DNA of 57,482 bases from a virus: positions 1-57,482 of IMG/VR virus record IMGVR_UViG_3300003690_002946, one strand, 5' to 3'. Shown here piece by piece: positions 1-6,943 of the stretch. Every line of letters begins with the position of its first letter. Position 1 is the stretch's first letter. A program made the translations under genes and the position numbers. The notes under the pieces were generated by a model. It ran no database searches, was not told where the DNA came from, and was given only the letters and a program-made list of their open reading frames with translations.

Positions 1-357
1 AGCCACATCGGAGGCTCTGGTGATGACGGTGAGTTGATCGGTGGTAGCACCGCGTATCTGGGCATGGAGGGCGGGAGCGATACCGCTATCTTGGGGGAGA
101 ACATCGAGTCGTTTCCAGGCATCCGCAGCCACCTGGCGATATTGTTCGACAGCATCGAGGGCAATAGTGGCAAAGGTATCAGCGGCTTGCGTGCGGAGGA
201 GGTCTTTGGCGCGTTTGACATCTTTCCAGGAGGTATGGCGGGACACGCCCATCTGCTCACCAATATCACGATAGGTAGTGCCGTGGAGCCAGAGCACATA
301 GGATTTCTCGATCCGCAGGAGGGTTTCCGCGTTCTCTTGCCACGGGATAGCCTTCAT
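1..357 (-). CDS. HTH protein, terminase-small-subunit-like (partial at window edge)
   Basis: Reading leftward from an ATG at 357, the frame is open for 119 codons to base 1. Residues about 26-50 (GTTYRDIGEQMGVSRHTSW) read as a helix-turn-helix, followed by a helical segment with KRAKDLL and AVEQYRQVAADAWKRL. This arrangement occurs in phage small terminase subunits and sigma-like HTH proteins; which of these applies is not settled. If the window ends are joined, the frame continues 21 more codons to a TAG at 57419-57417, giving about 140 aa. No clear Shine-Dalgarno is seen. It lies in the leftward block with the methyltransferase. Confidence 0.6.
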   Translation of the reverse strand, partial: MKAIPWQENAETLLRIEKSYVLWLHGTTYRDIGEQMGVSRHTSWKDVKRAKDLLRTQAADTFATIALDAVEQYRQVAADAWKRLDVLPQDSGIAPALHAQIRGATTDQLTVITRASDVA

Positions 358-427
358 GGTTCTGAGTCTACCAGAAAAAATAGTAGAACAACAGGAGCCA
401 ACCGAGGGCACTTGTGAGAGTGGATAA

Positions 428-451
428 GGAGCCGAGGTGTATCTCGGCTCC
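428..451. terminator. Hairpin between two leftward genes
   Basis: Perfect 9-bp inverted repeat GGAGCCGAG / CTCGGCTCC with the 6-base loop GTGTAT. It sits downstream of the 48-aa leftward gene and upstream of the HTH gene. There is no strong T tract on either side, so terminator is plausible and RNA processing or stability is the alternative. Confidence 0.5.
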
Positions 452-481
452 TTCATGCGCCGCTGTGGAGGCAGGCGACGC

Positions 482-628
482 TCAGTACGTAGTTAGGAGG
501 GGGCCGATAGAGAGTGTAGCAAAGCGGCTGAGGTCCAGCGTCAGATGCCTGGCGTGGTAAACCCACACATAGTGATCGCCGAGCACCTGCACCGTGGGCC
601 AGCCGCCCGGCCGCGCCTCACCCGCCAT
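482..628 (-). CDS. 48-aa protein with a module shared with the RepA-like helicase
   Basis: Begins at ATG 628, overlapping the 3' end of the cytosine methyltransferase by 11 bases, so translational coupling is likely. Its residues 4-30 (GGWPTVQVLGDHYVWVY, then ARHLTLDLSR) closely match the N-terminus of the helicase at 49544 (GGWPQVQKLGDHYVWVY, ARHITVDLSR). Conservation between two distant genes on opposite strands is the main evidence that it is translated. Function unknown; a protein or DNA docking module that regulates or mimics the helicase N-terminus is a guess. Confidence 0.55.
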   Translation of the reverse strand: MAGEARPGGWPTVQVLGDHYVWVYHARHLTLDLSRFATLSIGPLLTTY

Positions 629-1322
629 GACTTGTCTCTGTTGTGGCTTGTCGCACAGCCTTAGCCACAACACACGCCATAAGAAACGGCACTCCATTAC
701 CAATAACTCGCCGCTTGCCATATGCTGTGAATGGCATCTCGTCGGTGAAGGTTTCTGGCAAGCCCTGCAACTCGCACATCCTCTGGATGCTCAAGTGATC
801 CGACGGATGCCGAGCATTGGCCACCTTTTGCCCATGCCCAGCCGTAACAGCCTGGCAGCTACTGTGATGCTCAAACACCGCAACCTCGGGGCACAATCCC
901 ACCCCATCCACTGAGCCAAAGCTGATCCGACGCTTGCGTTTCTGCTCCCCACCCAGCCAGCGGTTGTCCAAGATCAAGTCTTGCACTTGGTACCCCACCA
1001 CCAGCGGCATGGGTGCCTCCAAGACATTCTCCATTAAGAACCAGGCAGGAGTAGCCTCGCCCACTACCCGCGCAAACTGGGTGATGAGACCCTTCGTCTT
1101 CTTGCCAGCCGCTGGTTGGAAGTGACGCAGGGCTGAGAACTCTTGACACGGTGGCCCACCAATCACACCTGCGAATACGCCGCTGGGTGGGTGGAAGGCC
1201 CGAATGTCCCCGCCCCAGAGTACATCAGGACCACGCACGACGCAGTAGCCTTCTTGCTCAAAGCCCATCCCCAGAATGTCTATGCCAGGGAAGATCGAGA
1301 GCACGAGGTTGCTACTCACCAT
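618..1322 (-). CDS. DNA (cytosine-5)-methyltransferase
   Basis: Transfers a methyl group from SAM to cytosine C5. The order of motifs is right for the family: motif I-like FPGIDILGMGFEQEG near the N-terminus, motif IV GPPCQEFS (residues about 56-63) with the catalytic Cys, motif VI ENV (98-100), motif VIII QKRKR (127-131), a short target-recognition stretch, and motif X-like GNGVPFLMACVVA at the end. At 234 aa it is compact, as phage orphan enzymes often are. No restriction partner is adjacent, so protection from host restriction or epigenetic regulation is the likely role. ATG at 1322 has AAGG a few bases upstream. Confidence 0.9.
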   Translation of the reverse strand: MVSSNLVLSIFPGIDILGMGFEQEGYCVVRGPDVLWGGDIRAFHPPSGVFAGVIGGPPCQEFSALRHFQPAAGKKTKGLITQFARVVGEATPAWFLMENVLEAPMPLVVGYQVQDLILDNRWLGGEQKRKRRISFGSVDGVGLCPEVAVFEHHSSCQAVTAGHGQKVANARHPSDHLSIQRMCELQGLPETFTDEMPFTAYGKRRVIGNGVPFLMACVVAKAVRQATTETSHGG

Positions 1323-1429
1323 GAGCCTTCAATTTCCGCGGGGACCGAGGCATGGCTGGCCCAGCCCCCTTGATAGGGAGGTGCCCTGAATAACTCTATC
1401 ATAATATGGTGTGGGGTGCATCGGTGTGG

Positions 1430-1460
1430 TATATTACGAATGTACACCAATGGTGTACAA
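1430..1460. promoter_or_regulatory. Palindromic operator overlapping a probable leftward promoter
   Basis: TGTACACCA-A-TGGTGTACA at 1441-1459 is a perfect palindrome with 9-bp arms and one central base. Leftward, TTGTAC (1460-1455) and TAATAT (1436-1431) are separated by 18 bases and would serve the C5 methyltransferase; the palindrome overlaps its -35 and spacer. Rightward, TATATT at 1430-1435 could be a -10 with a weak -35, placing the palindrome near the start site. A repressor binding here could control both directions. Confidence 0.5.
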
Positions 1461-1472
1461 AATAAAAGGGGA

Positions 1473-1500
1473 GCCGGAGCATGTCCGGCCCCCCCCCCCC
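1473..1500 (+). repeat. Short hairpin followed by a 12-base C tract
   Basis: GCCGGA (1473-1478) pairs with TCCGGC (1484-1489), and the 3' arm runs into twelve consecutive C at 1489-1500, just upstream of the ATG at 1516. Such a homopolymer is prone to slippage in vivo and in sequencing. Confidence 0.7.
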
Positions 1501-1515
1501 GAAAGAAGATTGCCT

Positions 1516-2100
1516 ATGAAGACTATCACAGTTCAGGCCACCAGTCAACTATGGGATGTGGAGGCAGCAACGGTAGACGAGTGTATCGTGAGAGTGCAGG
1601 AGAGGATGCAAGCGTTCATTGAGTGCGGACAGGCGCTGCGGGCATTGCGGGACCGCAAGCTCTATAAGGAGAAGGGGTATTCCACGTTTGAGGAGCTGTG
1701 TGAGAAGGAGTTTGGCTTTGGGCGTCAGCGTGGCGTACAGCTGATGGAAGCAGCGGCCTATGCGCTGTCTCTCCCTGAGGCTGAACGCCCCAAGACGGAA
1801 CGCGCAGCTCGGACCATACTGCACCCGCCCAAGCCCAAGAAAGAGCCAACTGGACCGCTTGCCCATGCCGCTGATCCGTTTGTTCCCATCGCTGAGGAGG
1901 AAGACCTCACCAACAAGTATCTCGTTCGGTTTGACCGTGCAACGTGGCTGCGGGTAGATGAGATGCTGCATGGCGATGTGGTTAGCAATATCCAGTACAT
2001 TGTCAAGCGCCACCTGGACATGCTCACGCGCAACCAGGCGTTCACCCAGCGGGAGGTATACTCAGTCAGCAAAGAGAAGCAATCAGGAAGGAAACGATAG
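1516..2100 (+). CDS. Phage/plasmid DNA-binding-like protein
   Basis: 194 aa from ATG 1516, preceded by GAAAGAAG. The frame stays open upstream to an ATG at 1411, but that extension crosses the operator palindrome and the C tract, so 1516 is preferred. Residues about 30-75 (ECGQALRALRDRKLYKEKG, YSTFEELCEKEFGF, RQRGVQLMEAA) match a helical domain seen from memory in phage and plasmid regulators that combine a 'Y.TFEEYC...G..R....L..AA' pattern with an HTH. The C-terminal third (LVRFDRATWLRVDEMLHGDV) is helical and unassigned. First gene of the rightward operon, so a regulator is plausible. Confidence 0.65.
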   Translation: MKTITVQATSQLWDVEAATVDECIVRVQERMQAFIECGQALRALRDRKLYKEKGYSTFEELCEKEFGFGRQRGVQLMEAAAYALSLPEAERPKTERAARTILHPPKPKKEPTGPLAHAADPFVPIAEEEDLTNKYLVRFDRATWLRVDEMLHGDVVSNIQYIVKRHLDMLTRNQAFTQREVYSVSKEKQSGRKR

Positions 2101-2137
2101 CTGAAATATGTGGCTTGTAACGGTGCCGCGGCCTGTC

Positions 2138-2166
2138 TTGACAGACGTGTGTCCTGCGTATACACT
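2138..2166 (+). promoter_or_regulatory. Sigma-70-type promoter for the glycosylation operon
   Basis: TTGACA (2138-2143), 17-base spacer, TACACT (2161-2166). The expected start near 2173 falls within the ATG ATG ATG triplets at 2171-2179, so the first gene may be read from a leaderless or near-leaderless transcript. Confidence 0.75.
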
Positions 2167-2176
2167 AAGGATGATG

Positions 2177-2311
2177 ATGAAGCCAGTAATGGTGCGTATG
2201 CCACAAGAACTCTATGCCGCTATCCGAGTTGTTGCTGCGAAAGCTGGCCTGAGTATGGCAGTCTGGATCAGGCAGGTGCTTCGTGAAGAGATCGAAGAAG
2301 GGAAGCGATGA
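2177..2311 (+). CDS. Ribbon-helix-helix (CopG/Arc-like) DNA-binding protein
   Basis: 44 aa starting MKPVMVRMPQELYAAI. A short beta strand (PVMVRMP) precedes two helices (ELYAAIRVVAAKAGL and SMAVWIRQVLREEIEE), the standard ribbon-helix-helix length and pattern; such proteins dimerise and bind operators. Three consecutive ATG codons occur at 2171, 2174 and 2177. AAGG at 2167-2170 is best spaced for 2177, but the promoter placement would also permit leaderless translation from 2171 or 2174. Placed directly behind the promoter, it may autoregulate the operon. Confidence 0.75.
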   Translation: MKPVMVRMPQELYAAIRVVAAKAGLSMAVWIRQVLREEIEEGKR

Positions 2312-2502
2312 GCAAGGACAAGTCCGAGAGCTGGCTCTTTACTGGAACGCTCACAATCGAGAAGTGGCTGGAGGAATACGATCCCGATGAACAGGTCTGG
2401 GATTGCCACCTTGATGGCGAACCCCTGGGGATGCTGCTTGAGCGTACAGGGCTGGCTAGTGAGAAGGTGGAGATTATAGTTCGGAAACGAGGTAGGGAGT
2501 GA
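2308..2502 (+). CDS. Small acidic hypothetical protein
   Basis: 64 aa, starting with an ATGA overlap on the RHH gene and ending in a GTGA overlap with the next gene, which supports real translation. Composition is acidic in the middle (EKWLEEYDPDEQVWDCHLDG) and basic at the C-terminus (VRKRGRE). No family recognised. Its position between a DNA-binding protein and the glycosyltransferases gives no specific function. Confidence 0.6.
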   Translation: MSKDKSESWLFTGTLTIEKWLEEYDPDEQVWDCHLDGEPLGMLLERTGLASEKVEIIVRKRGRE

Positions 2503-4325
2503 AGGTTGCGCTTGGTCCGCTTGGTGCCGAACCGGGTGTGGACTGGCCTGTGTACGATAGTGACCAGATCGAGGGGTACGAGATTACCCCATTTGCTGCA
2601 CCAGGGGGCCAGGATGCCGATATACTCATTTGGTGGTCCCCTGAGTACCATCCCCATGTGCTGGCTAAGACCCACTTCAATGTCGCGGTTCTGGGTGACT
2701 GGCATGTAAATATCCCCAACCTGGCCAGCTTTGACCTGATTTGTGCGGATTGGCACGGTATTCAGAAGCTCCGGACTATGAATTACCCCGATAGCAAGCT
2801 GCTTTGGTGGCGCATGTTCTCGTTTGACCCTCGTATCCACGTCCAGCCCAAGGAGAGCCACCGCACCATTGATATAGCCTTCTGTGGCCGCCCCCAACCC
2901 GGACGCGACAAAACGCTGGAGCAGCTCCAGGAACTTGCCACCAGTCGAGGCTGGACCACGCATATCCAGACTATTCCCTACAAGCGTGGTGAGGAAGTTG
3001 ATATCTACCAGCGTGCCAGGGTGGTCTTCAACCAGTCCATCCGTGGCGAGCTAAACATGCGTCTGTATGAGAGTATGGCCTGTGGCGCGGTGGCCCTGAT
3101 TGAGCAGGATAACGCTGAGGTCTATCGCACGGACTGTCTGGCCATCCCCTGGGCAGCAGAAAGCCTCGAACCATTGCTTGCTCGGCTCCTAGATGCGGAT
3201 GATTGGCGCCAGCGAGTGCAAGCGCAGCAATGGGCCTGGGTGCAACGCAATAGGCCCGTGGACCACCTCCGGTGGCTGCTGGCCCAGATCAAGGAGCAAA
3301 TGAATGGAGGACACGGACCGCATACGAGCCTTGGAGCAGCGGATACAAGCCCTGGAGACACAGAAGGAAAACCATCGGCTCTGTATCATCCAGACGGCCA
3401 AGACACTCCAGGAGCTGGTCATGGTGGTGAACGAGTTTCTGCCCTCAAACGATATCAAGGTGAGCCGGAACTGAAAAATGAGAAAGAAGAAACGGAAACT
3501 CTCCGTCCGCCAGTTCCAGTTGCGTTGGCGAGTCGAGCTCCTGGACTCACTAAGGGACCAGTACATCCATTGCTTGGGCGAGCGCCTAGTAAAGATGGAA
3601 GTGCAAGTCCAGAGCTTAATGAACAGCGCCGCGAAGTAGCTGCCCTAGTCCCAGCCACAGCCGAGACGATCCTTGACCTGGGCTGTGGTAAGGGTGGGCT
3701 GGGCTGGTGGCTCAAGGAGCAGCGCCCCAGTCGCTATATCGTTGGTGTGGATGAAGCTGAGGCTGCGGAAGCCTCGAATTGGCTTGATCTGGCCTATGCC
3801 CATAACCTGGATGGCTCCTGCCAGGATGCTGCCTGGTGGGTGTATGGCATGTATGACTGTATTGTCCTCGCAGACGTGGTAGAGCACCTCAAATACCCCG
3901 ATATACTCATAAAGACCATCCGGCCACTGCTCAAGCCCAATGGCTGCATTGTCTTGAGTATCCCGAATGGCCTCTTGAATGTCGCGGTTCTGATGGACCT
4001 GATTGTGAATGCCGATTTCCCCTATTATCGCCAAGGGATTGATCCTTGCTACGGCCCGCCCTCAAACCTGCGTGCCTATGACCATATCCGCTGGTTTACT
4101 CCCGCTAGTATTGAGCGGCTCTTGCATGATGCGGGGTACAAAGCCGAAGGCGGCTGGCAAACTACGCTAATGGGCGAAACATCTCAGACTATGCAGTTTG
4201 CTGACTATATTGTGAAGTTGCGCGAGAGCTATATGCCGCCAGAAGAGGCTGCGGTGTATCGGAACAATGCCTTTGTGCTGCAATATCTCATTCATGCGAT
4301 GCCAGATTGGAGTATCCCAGGATGA
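2499..4325 (+). CDS. Glycosyltransferase (GT-B) plus SAM methyltransferase in one frame
   Basis: GTG start at 2499 in a GTGA overlap. Residues 1-268 look like a CgeB/DUF3880-type glycosyltransferase; the motif GELNMRLYESMACGAVALIE near 185-205 is close to one in the gene at 6940. Residues about 385-600 form a class I methyltransferase with motif I ILDLGCGKGGLGWWL and YDCIVLADVVEHLKYPDIL, suggesting small-molecule or sugar methylation. The roughly 110-residue link is rich in P, G and S and looks like a non-coding frame; two good ORFs occupy the +1 frame there (3304-3474 and 3478-3639). No ATG or GTG lies just before the methyltransferase; TTG 3570 is possible. It could be a real fusion, two genes, or a frameshift product. 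Confidence 0.7.
   Translation: MKVALGPLGAEPGVDWPVYDSDQIEGYEITPFAAPGGQDADILIWWSPEYHPHVLAKTHFNVAVLGDWHVNIPNLASFDLICADWHGIQKLRTMNYPDSKLLWWRMFSFDPRIHVQPKESHRTIDIAFCGRPQPGRDKTLEQLQELATSRGWTTHIQTIPYKRGEEVDIYQRARVVFNQSIRGELNMRLYESMACGAVALIEQDNAEVYRTDCLAIPWAAESLEPLLARLLDADDWRQRVQAQQWAWVQRNRPVDHLRWLLAQIKEQMNGGHGPHTSLGAADTSPGDTEGKPSALYHPDGQDTPGAGHGGERVSALKRYQGEPELKNEKEETETLRPPVPVALASRAPGLTKGPVHPLLGRAPSKDGSASPELNEQRREVAALVPATAETILDLGCGKGGLGWWLKEQRPSRYIVGVDEAEAAEASNWLDLAYAHNLDGSCQDAAWWVYGMYDCIVLADVVEHLKYPDILIKTIRPLLKPNGCIVLSIPNGLLNVAVLMDLIVNADFPYYRQGIDPCYGPPSNLRAYDHIRWFTPASIERLLHDAGYKAEGGWQTTLMGETSQTMQFADYIVKLRESYMPPEEAAVYRNNAFVLQYLIHAMPDWSIPG
3304..3474 (+). CDS. Small coiled-coil protein nested in the GT-methyltransferase linker
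   Basis: 56 aa in the +1 frame relative to the surrounding ORF. It has an AAGGAG Shine-Dalgarno seven bases before the ATG at 3304, better than most genes here. The start RIRALEQRIQALETQKENHR is a clear heptad coiled coil; the end is hydrophobic then polar. A TGA lies immediately before the ATG in the same frame. Codon pattern and structure look more natural than the low-complexity peptide in the overlapping frame. Function unknown; it may multimerise or scaffold the glycosyltransferases. Confidence 0.6.
   Translation: MEDTDRIRALEQRIQALETQKENHRLCIIQTAKTLQELVMVVNEFLPSNDIKVSRN
3478..3639 (+). CDS. Small basic helical protein nested in the same linker
   Basis: 53 aa, same frame as the preceding coiled-coil ORF and three bases downstream of its stop. 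The N-terminus is very basic (MRKKKRKLSVRQFQLRW); the rest is amphipathic helix (VELLDSLRDQYIHCLGERL). AAGGTGAG lies upstream at rather long spacing, so coupling to the previous stop is likely. It ends just where the methyltransferase domain begins in the other frame, so a -1 shift from here could feed that domain. No family recognised. Confidence 0.45.
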   Translation: MRKKKRKLSVRQFQLRWRVELLDSLRDQYIHCLGERLVKMEVQVQSLMNSAAK

Positions 4326-4396
4326 ACGTCTCGATTATCATTCCAGCCTATAACCATTTTGTAGAGCGGTATCTGGTAAGAGTGACACAGATATGA
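4322..4396 (+). pseudogene. 24-codon relic of a GT2 glycosyltransferase N-terminus
   Basis: The peptide starts MNVSIIIPAYNHF, the canonical first strand of a GT2 glycosyltransferase and almost identical to the domain starts in the gene ending at 11044 (VSIIIPAYNHW). It then runs out after 11 unrelated residues. Both ends are 4-base ATGA overlaps with neighbours, so it is probably still translated as a short peptide. The best reading is the stub left by deletion of a GT2 gene, possibly by recombination between repeated domain starts. Confidence 0.7.
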
Positions 4397-5262
4397 AAGT
4401 GGCCATATATTGCTGGCACTCGCCCTATATCGCCCTTTTGAGCCATATTCCCGATATTGAACTCTCTGTCCTGCCCACAGGCCATGCCCCACGAGGTTGG
4501 AGGGATGATCAGCGCGTGCAACCCGCCAATGTGGAGATTGTCCCGCATATCCCCGTGAAGGCCGAGGTGATGATCCTCCAAAACAAGTGGGATTTGGCTC
4601 TATGGGCGGATCAACGTGAGAATTACCGTACCGACCCCAAGCTGGTCTTTCTGGGCCATAATCGGTTCGAGTACGAGGACCAGCCGGACCTGGCCCGTAC
4701 GCTGAACGATGGGGATGTTGGGCTAGTCTGTATCTCTACCATGAAGGCCCTGGATTGGGAGGCAAACGGGTATACCGACCCCATCTGGGTTATCCCCCCT
4801 GGTATTCCCCTGCAAGACGAACCCTGGGTAGGCAATAATGGGATGATCCTTACTGTGGCAAACAATATCCGTCGTCCATTGTTTGCCTTTGATCGCTGGC
4901 TCGATATAACTCGTGGTCTGCCTATAGCTCTGGTTGGCGAAGGGAACGAGAATATCCCAGGAGCGGTTGGTCCCGCTCAGAGCTGGGAAGACCTGAAACA
5001 GTGGTATCAGGAGAGTGCGGTCTACCTGAACCCTACCACAGGCGCCACGGAAGACATCTATAACCTGTCCCTGCTGGAAGCGCAATCGTTTGGCTGCCCA
5101 CGCGCCCAGGTAACAGAGAGCGACCCCAGGATGTGGCTGGAGTGGTGCTTGCAAGGCGGTCCCTGGGCACAGTCTGCTAGTGCGGTAGCTCGAAGCGATG
5201 TGCAACGCGAGTTTCCAATGGTCCACTTCATCCAGCGGTGGCAGGAGGTGTTGCAAGCGTGA
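4393..5262 (+). CDS. GT-B glycosyltransferase
   Basis: 289 aa, ATGA overlap with the relic upstream and GTGA overlap downstream. The sequence has a Rossmann-like start (MKVAIYCWHSPYIALLSHIP), an interdomain region with VCISTMKALDWEANGY and VIPPGIP (typical of the 'sugar acceptor to donor' hinge in family 4-like enzymes), and a C-terminal donor-site stretch with LVGEGNENIPG and YNLSLLEAQSFGCP, where the E in SLLEA corresponds to the usual nucleotide-sugar contact. It should transfer a sugar from an NDP donor; donor and acceptor cannot be read from sequence. Confidence 0.75.
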   Translation: MKVAIYCWHSPYIALLSHIPDIELSVLPTGHAPRGWRDDQRVQPANVEIVPHIPVKAEVMILQNKWDLALWADQRENYRTDPKLVFLGHNRFEYEDQPDLARTLNDGDVGLVCISTMKALDWEANGYTDPIWVIPPGIPLQDEPWVGNNGMILTVANNIRRPLFAFDRWLDITRGLPIALVGEGNENIPGAVGPAQSWEDLKQWYQESAVYLNPTTGATEDIYNLSLLEAQSFGCPRAQVTESDPRMWLEWCLQGGPWAQSASAVARSDVQREFPMVHFIQRWQEVLQA

Positions 5263-6737
5263 ACGCAGTTTGCCTGATTATCCCACCATCGCCATTCCTG
5301 GCTGATGAACGGGTGTTTCCATCGCTAGGCATCCTGAAGGTTGCTGCCGTGCTGGATCGGGCTAAAATCCCCGTCTCTGTGCTTGATACCTCAGGCTATG
5401 CCAACCCAACCTTGCTGGTCGAACGCTTTGTCACCGACCACCCCGAAGTGTCCTGGTATGGCCTCACAGCCACCACGCCACAGTTTCCTAGCGCCGTGAG
5501 CATCCGCAACACAATCAAGGATGTGAACGCGCAAGCCACCATTGCCCTGGGTGGCCCCCATGCCACCATGACCTGTACCGGATGGAAAGAGGATCGCAAA
5601 CGCAACCGGATTGGCCGGGGCTGGGTGGCGTTTGAGCAGGCACAAGCCCTCTTTGACACGGTTGTCTCAGGCGATGGCGAGGAAGCGGTGTTTCCAGCTC
5701 TGGATGGGCAACCACTGGTTGATGCCGACGAGATGCGCTCTGGCCTGTTCCTGAAAACGGGTGAGCTTGAGGACTACCCCCTGCCCATGCGCTCGATGAT
5801 TGACCTGGAAAGCTATCACTACGAGATTGATGGCCTGCCCGCAACCAGTTTGATTGGGCAACTGGGCTGCCCCTATCTGTGTGCGTTCTGTGGTGGGAGG
5901 CAAAGTGCATCATTCCGCTTTATTCGCACTCGAAAGGCTGCTCATGTCGCTGCTGAGGTGGAACACCTGTTCGAGAGCTATGGCTATCGCGGTTTTATGT
6001 TCTATGATGATGAACTTAATGTCACGCCAACCGGACTGGAAGACCTATGTGTGGCCCTCCGTGAGGTCCAGGATCGTCTCGGTGTCGAGATGCGGTTCCG
6101 AGGCTTCTTGAAGGCTGAACGGTTCAACGAGGCACAAGCCAAAGCCATGTATACGGCTGGGTTTCGCATTGTCCTGAGTGGTGTGGAGAGCGGATCGGAC
6201 CAGATGTTGACTGTGATCCAGAAACGGACTACGGCAGAGATCAATGCTCGCTGTGTGCGCCTCGCCCATGATGCAGGATTGCAGTTCAAGGCACTCATGT
6301 CCCTGGGCCATGCGGGAGAGAGCCAGAAGACCGTCGAGGAGAGCATTGCCTGGGTCTTGAGAGAACAACCCGATGATGTGGATTGGACCGTGATAACGCA
6401 GTATCCGGGCAGCCCCTACTTTGACCAGTCCGAGCCACTGGAAGGACAACACGGGAGCTGGGTGTATCGAGCCAAGGGTGGGGAGAAGCTGTATTCCCGC
6501 GAACTGGACTATGCCAAGGATGCCGAGTTCTATAAGGGTGTGGCAGGCAGCTACGTGAGCTATGTCTGGACGGACCATCTGTCGGCTGAAGACCTGGTGC
6601 GGGTACGCGATGATGCCGAGCGGATCACTCGTCGAGCACTCGGTCTGTCCCCAGTGTTGGCCATCCAAGCCGAGCAAGTGGAGCACTCAATGGGCCAGTT
6701 GCCACCAAATGTCCTGAAGGATAGCTGGAAAACATAA
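5259..6737 (+). CDS. B12-binding radical SAM protein
   Basis: 492 aa from GTG 5259 (GTGA overlap). The N-terminal 120 residues have the cobalamin-binding-type layout (PSLGILKVAAVLDR, then VSVLDT and LGGPHATM). The radical SAM cluster motif CPYLCAFC (CxxxCxxC) is at about 204-211, followed by GFMFYDDELNV and SGVESGSDQML, as in B12/radical SAM methylases and related enzymes. The C-terminal 100 residues carry no recognised domain. Within this island it could methylate or rearrange a sugar, as such enzymes do in several glycan and antibiotic pathways; this is inference. An upstream in-frame ATG at 5238 is less likely. Confidence 0.85.
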   Translation: MNAVCLIIPPSPFLADERVFPSLGILKVAAVLDRAKIPVSVLDTSGYANPTLLVERFVTDHPEVSWYGLTATTPQFPSAVSIRNTIKDVNAQATIALGGPHATMTCTGWKEDRKRNRIGRGWVAFEQAQALFDTVVSGDGEEAVFPALDGQPLVDADEMRSGLFLKTGELEDYPLPMRSMIDLESYHYEIDGLPATSLIGQLGCPYLCAFCGGRQSASFRFIRTRKAAHVAAEVEHLFESYGYRGFMFYDDELNVTPTGLEDLCVALREVQDRLGVEMRFRGFLKAERFNEAQAKAMYTAGFRIVLSGVESGSDQMLTVIQKRTTAEINARCVRLAHDAGLQFKALMSLGHAGESQKTVEESIAWVLREQPDDVDWTVITQYPGSPYFDQSEPLEGQHGSWVYRAKGGEKLYSRELDYAKDAEFYKGVAGSYVSYVWTDHLSAEDLVRVRDDAERITRRALGLSPVLAIQAEQVEHSMGQLPPNVLKDSWKT

Positions 6738-6943
6738 TGTGGGTGAGTGTGAACAACGTGTACATAAACCTGGAGGCGGTCAACCACGTTCTTGTGCTGG
6801 AAGACACCATAACCGTGTACATGCGAGACGGGCAGGGGGTGAAGGAGCTAGTATTCAATAAAGATATGGCTGAGGTACAGGACTTGCTTGATGTACTTAG
6901 CGATCTTCACCGAATGGCTATTGAGGCTACATTGCCAGCATGA
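6737..6943 (+). CDS. Small hypothetical protein
   Basis: 68 aa, TAATG overlap with the radical SAM gene and ATGA overlap with the next glycosyltransferase. The N-terminal half is beta-like (VSVNNVYINLEAVNHVLVL, TITVYMRDG), the C-terminal half an amphipathic helix (MAEVQDLLDVLSDLHRMAIE). No family recognised. Overlaps at both ends support its being a gene of the operon. Confidence 0.65.
   Translation: MWVSVNNVYINLEAVNHVLVLEDTITVYMRDGQGVKELVFNKDMAEVQDLLDVLSDLHRMAIEATLPA

Noticed and set aside
2499-2709. Alternative frame at 2506 in the GT gene start
   Set aside because: Short and without domain features; the 2499 frame carries the GT motif.
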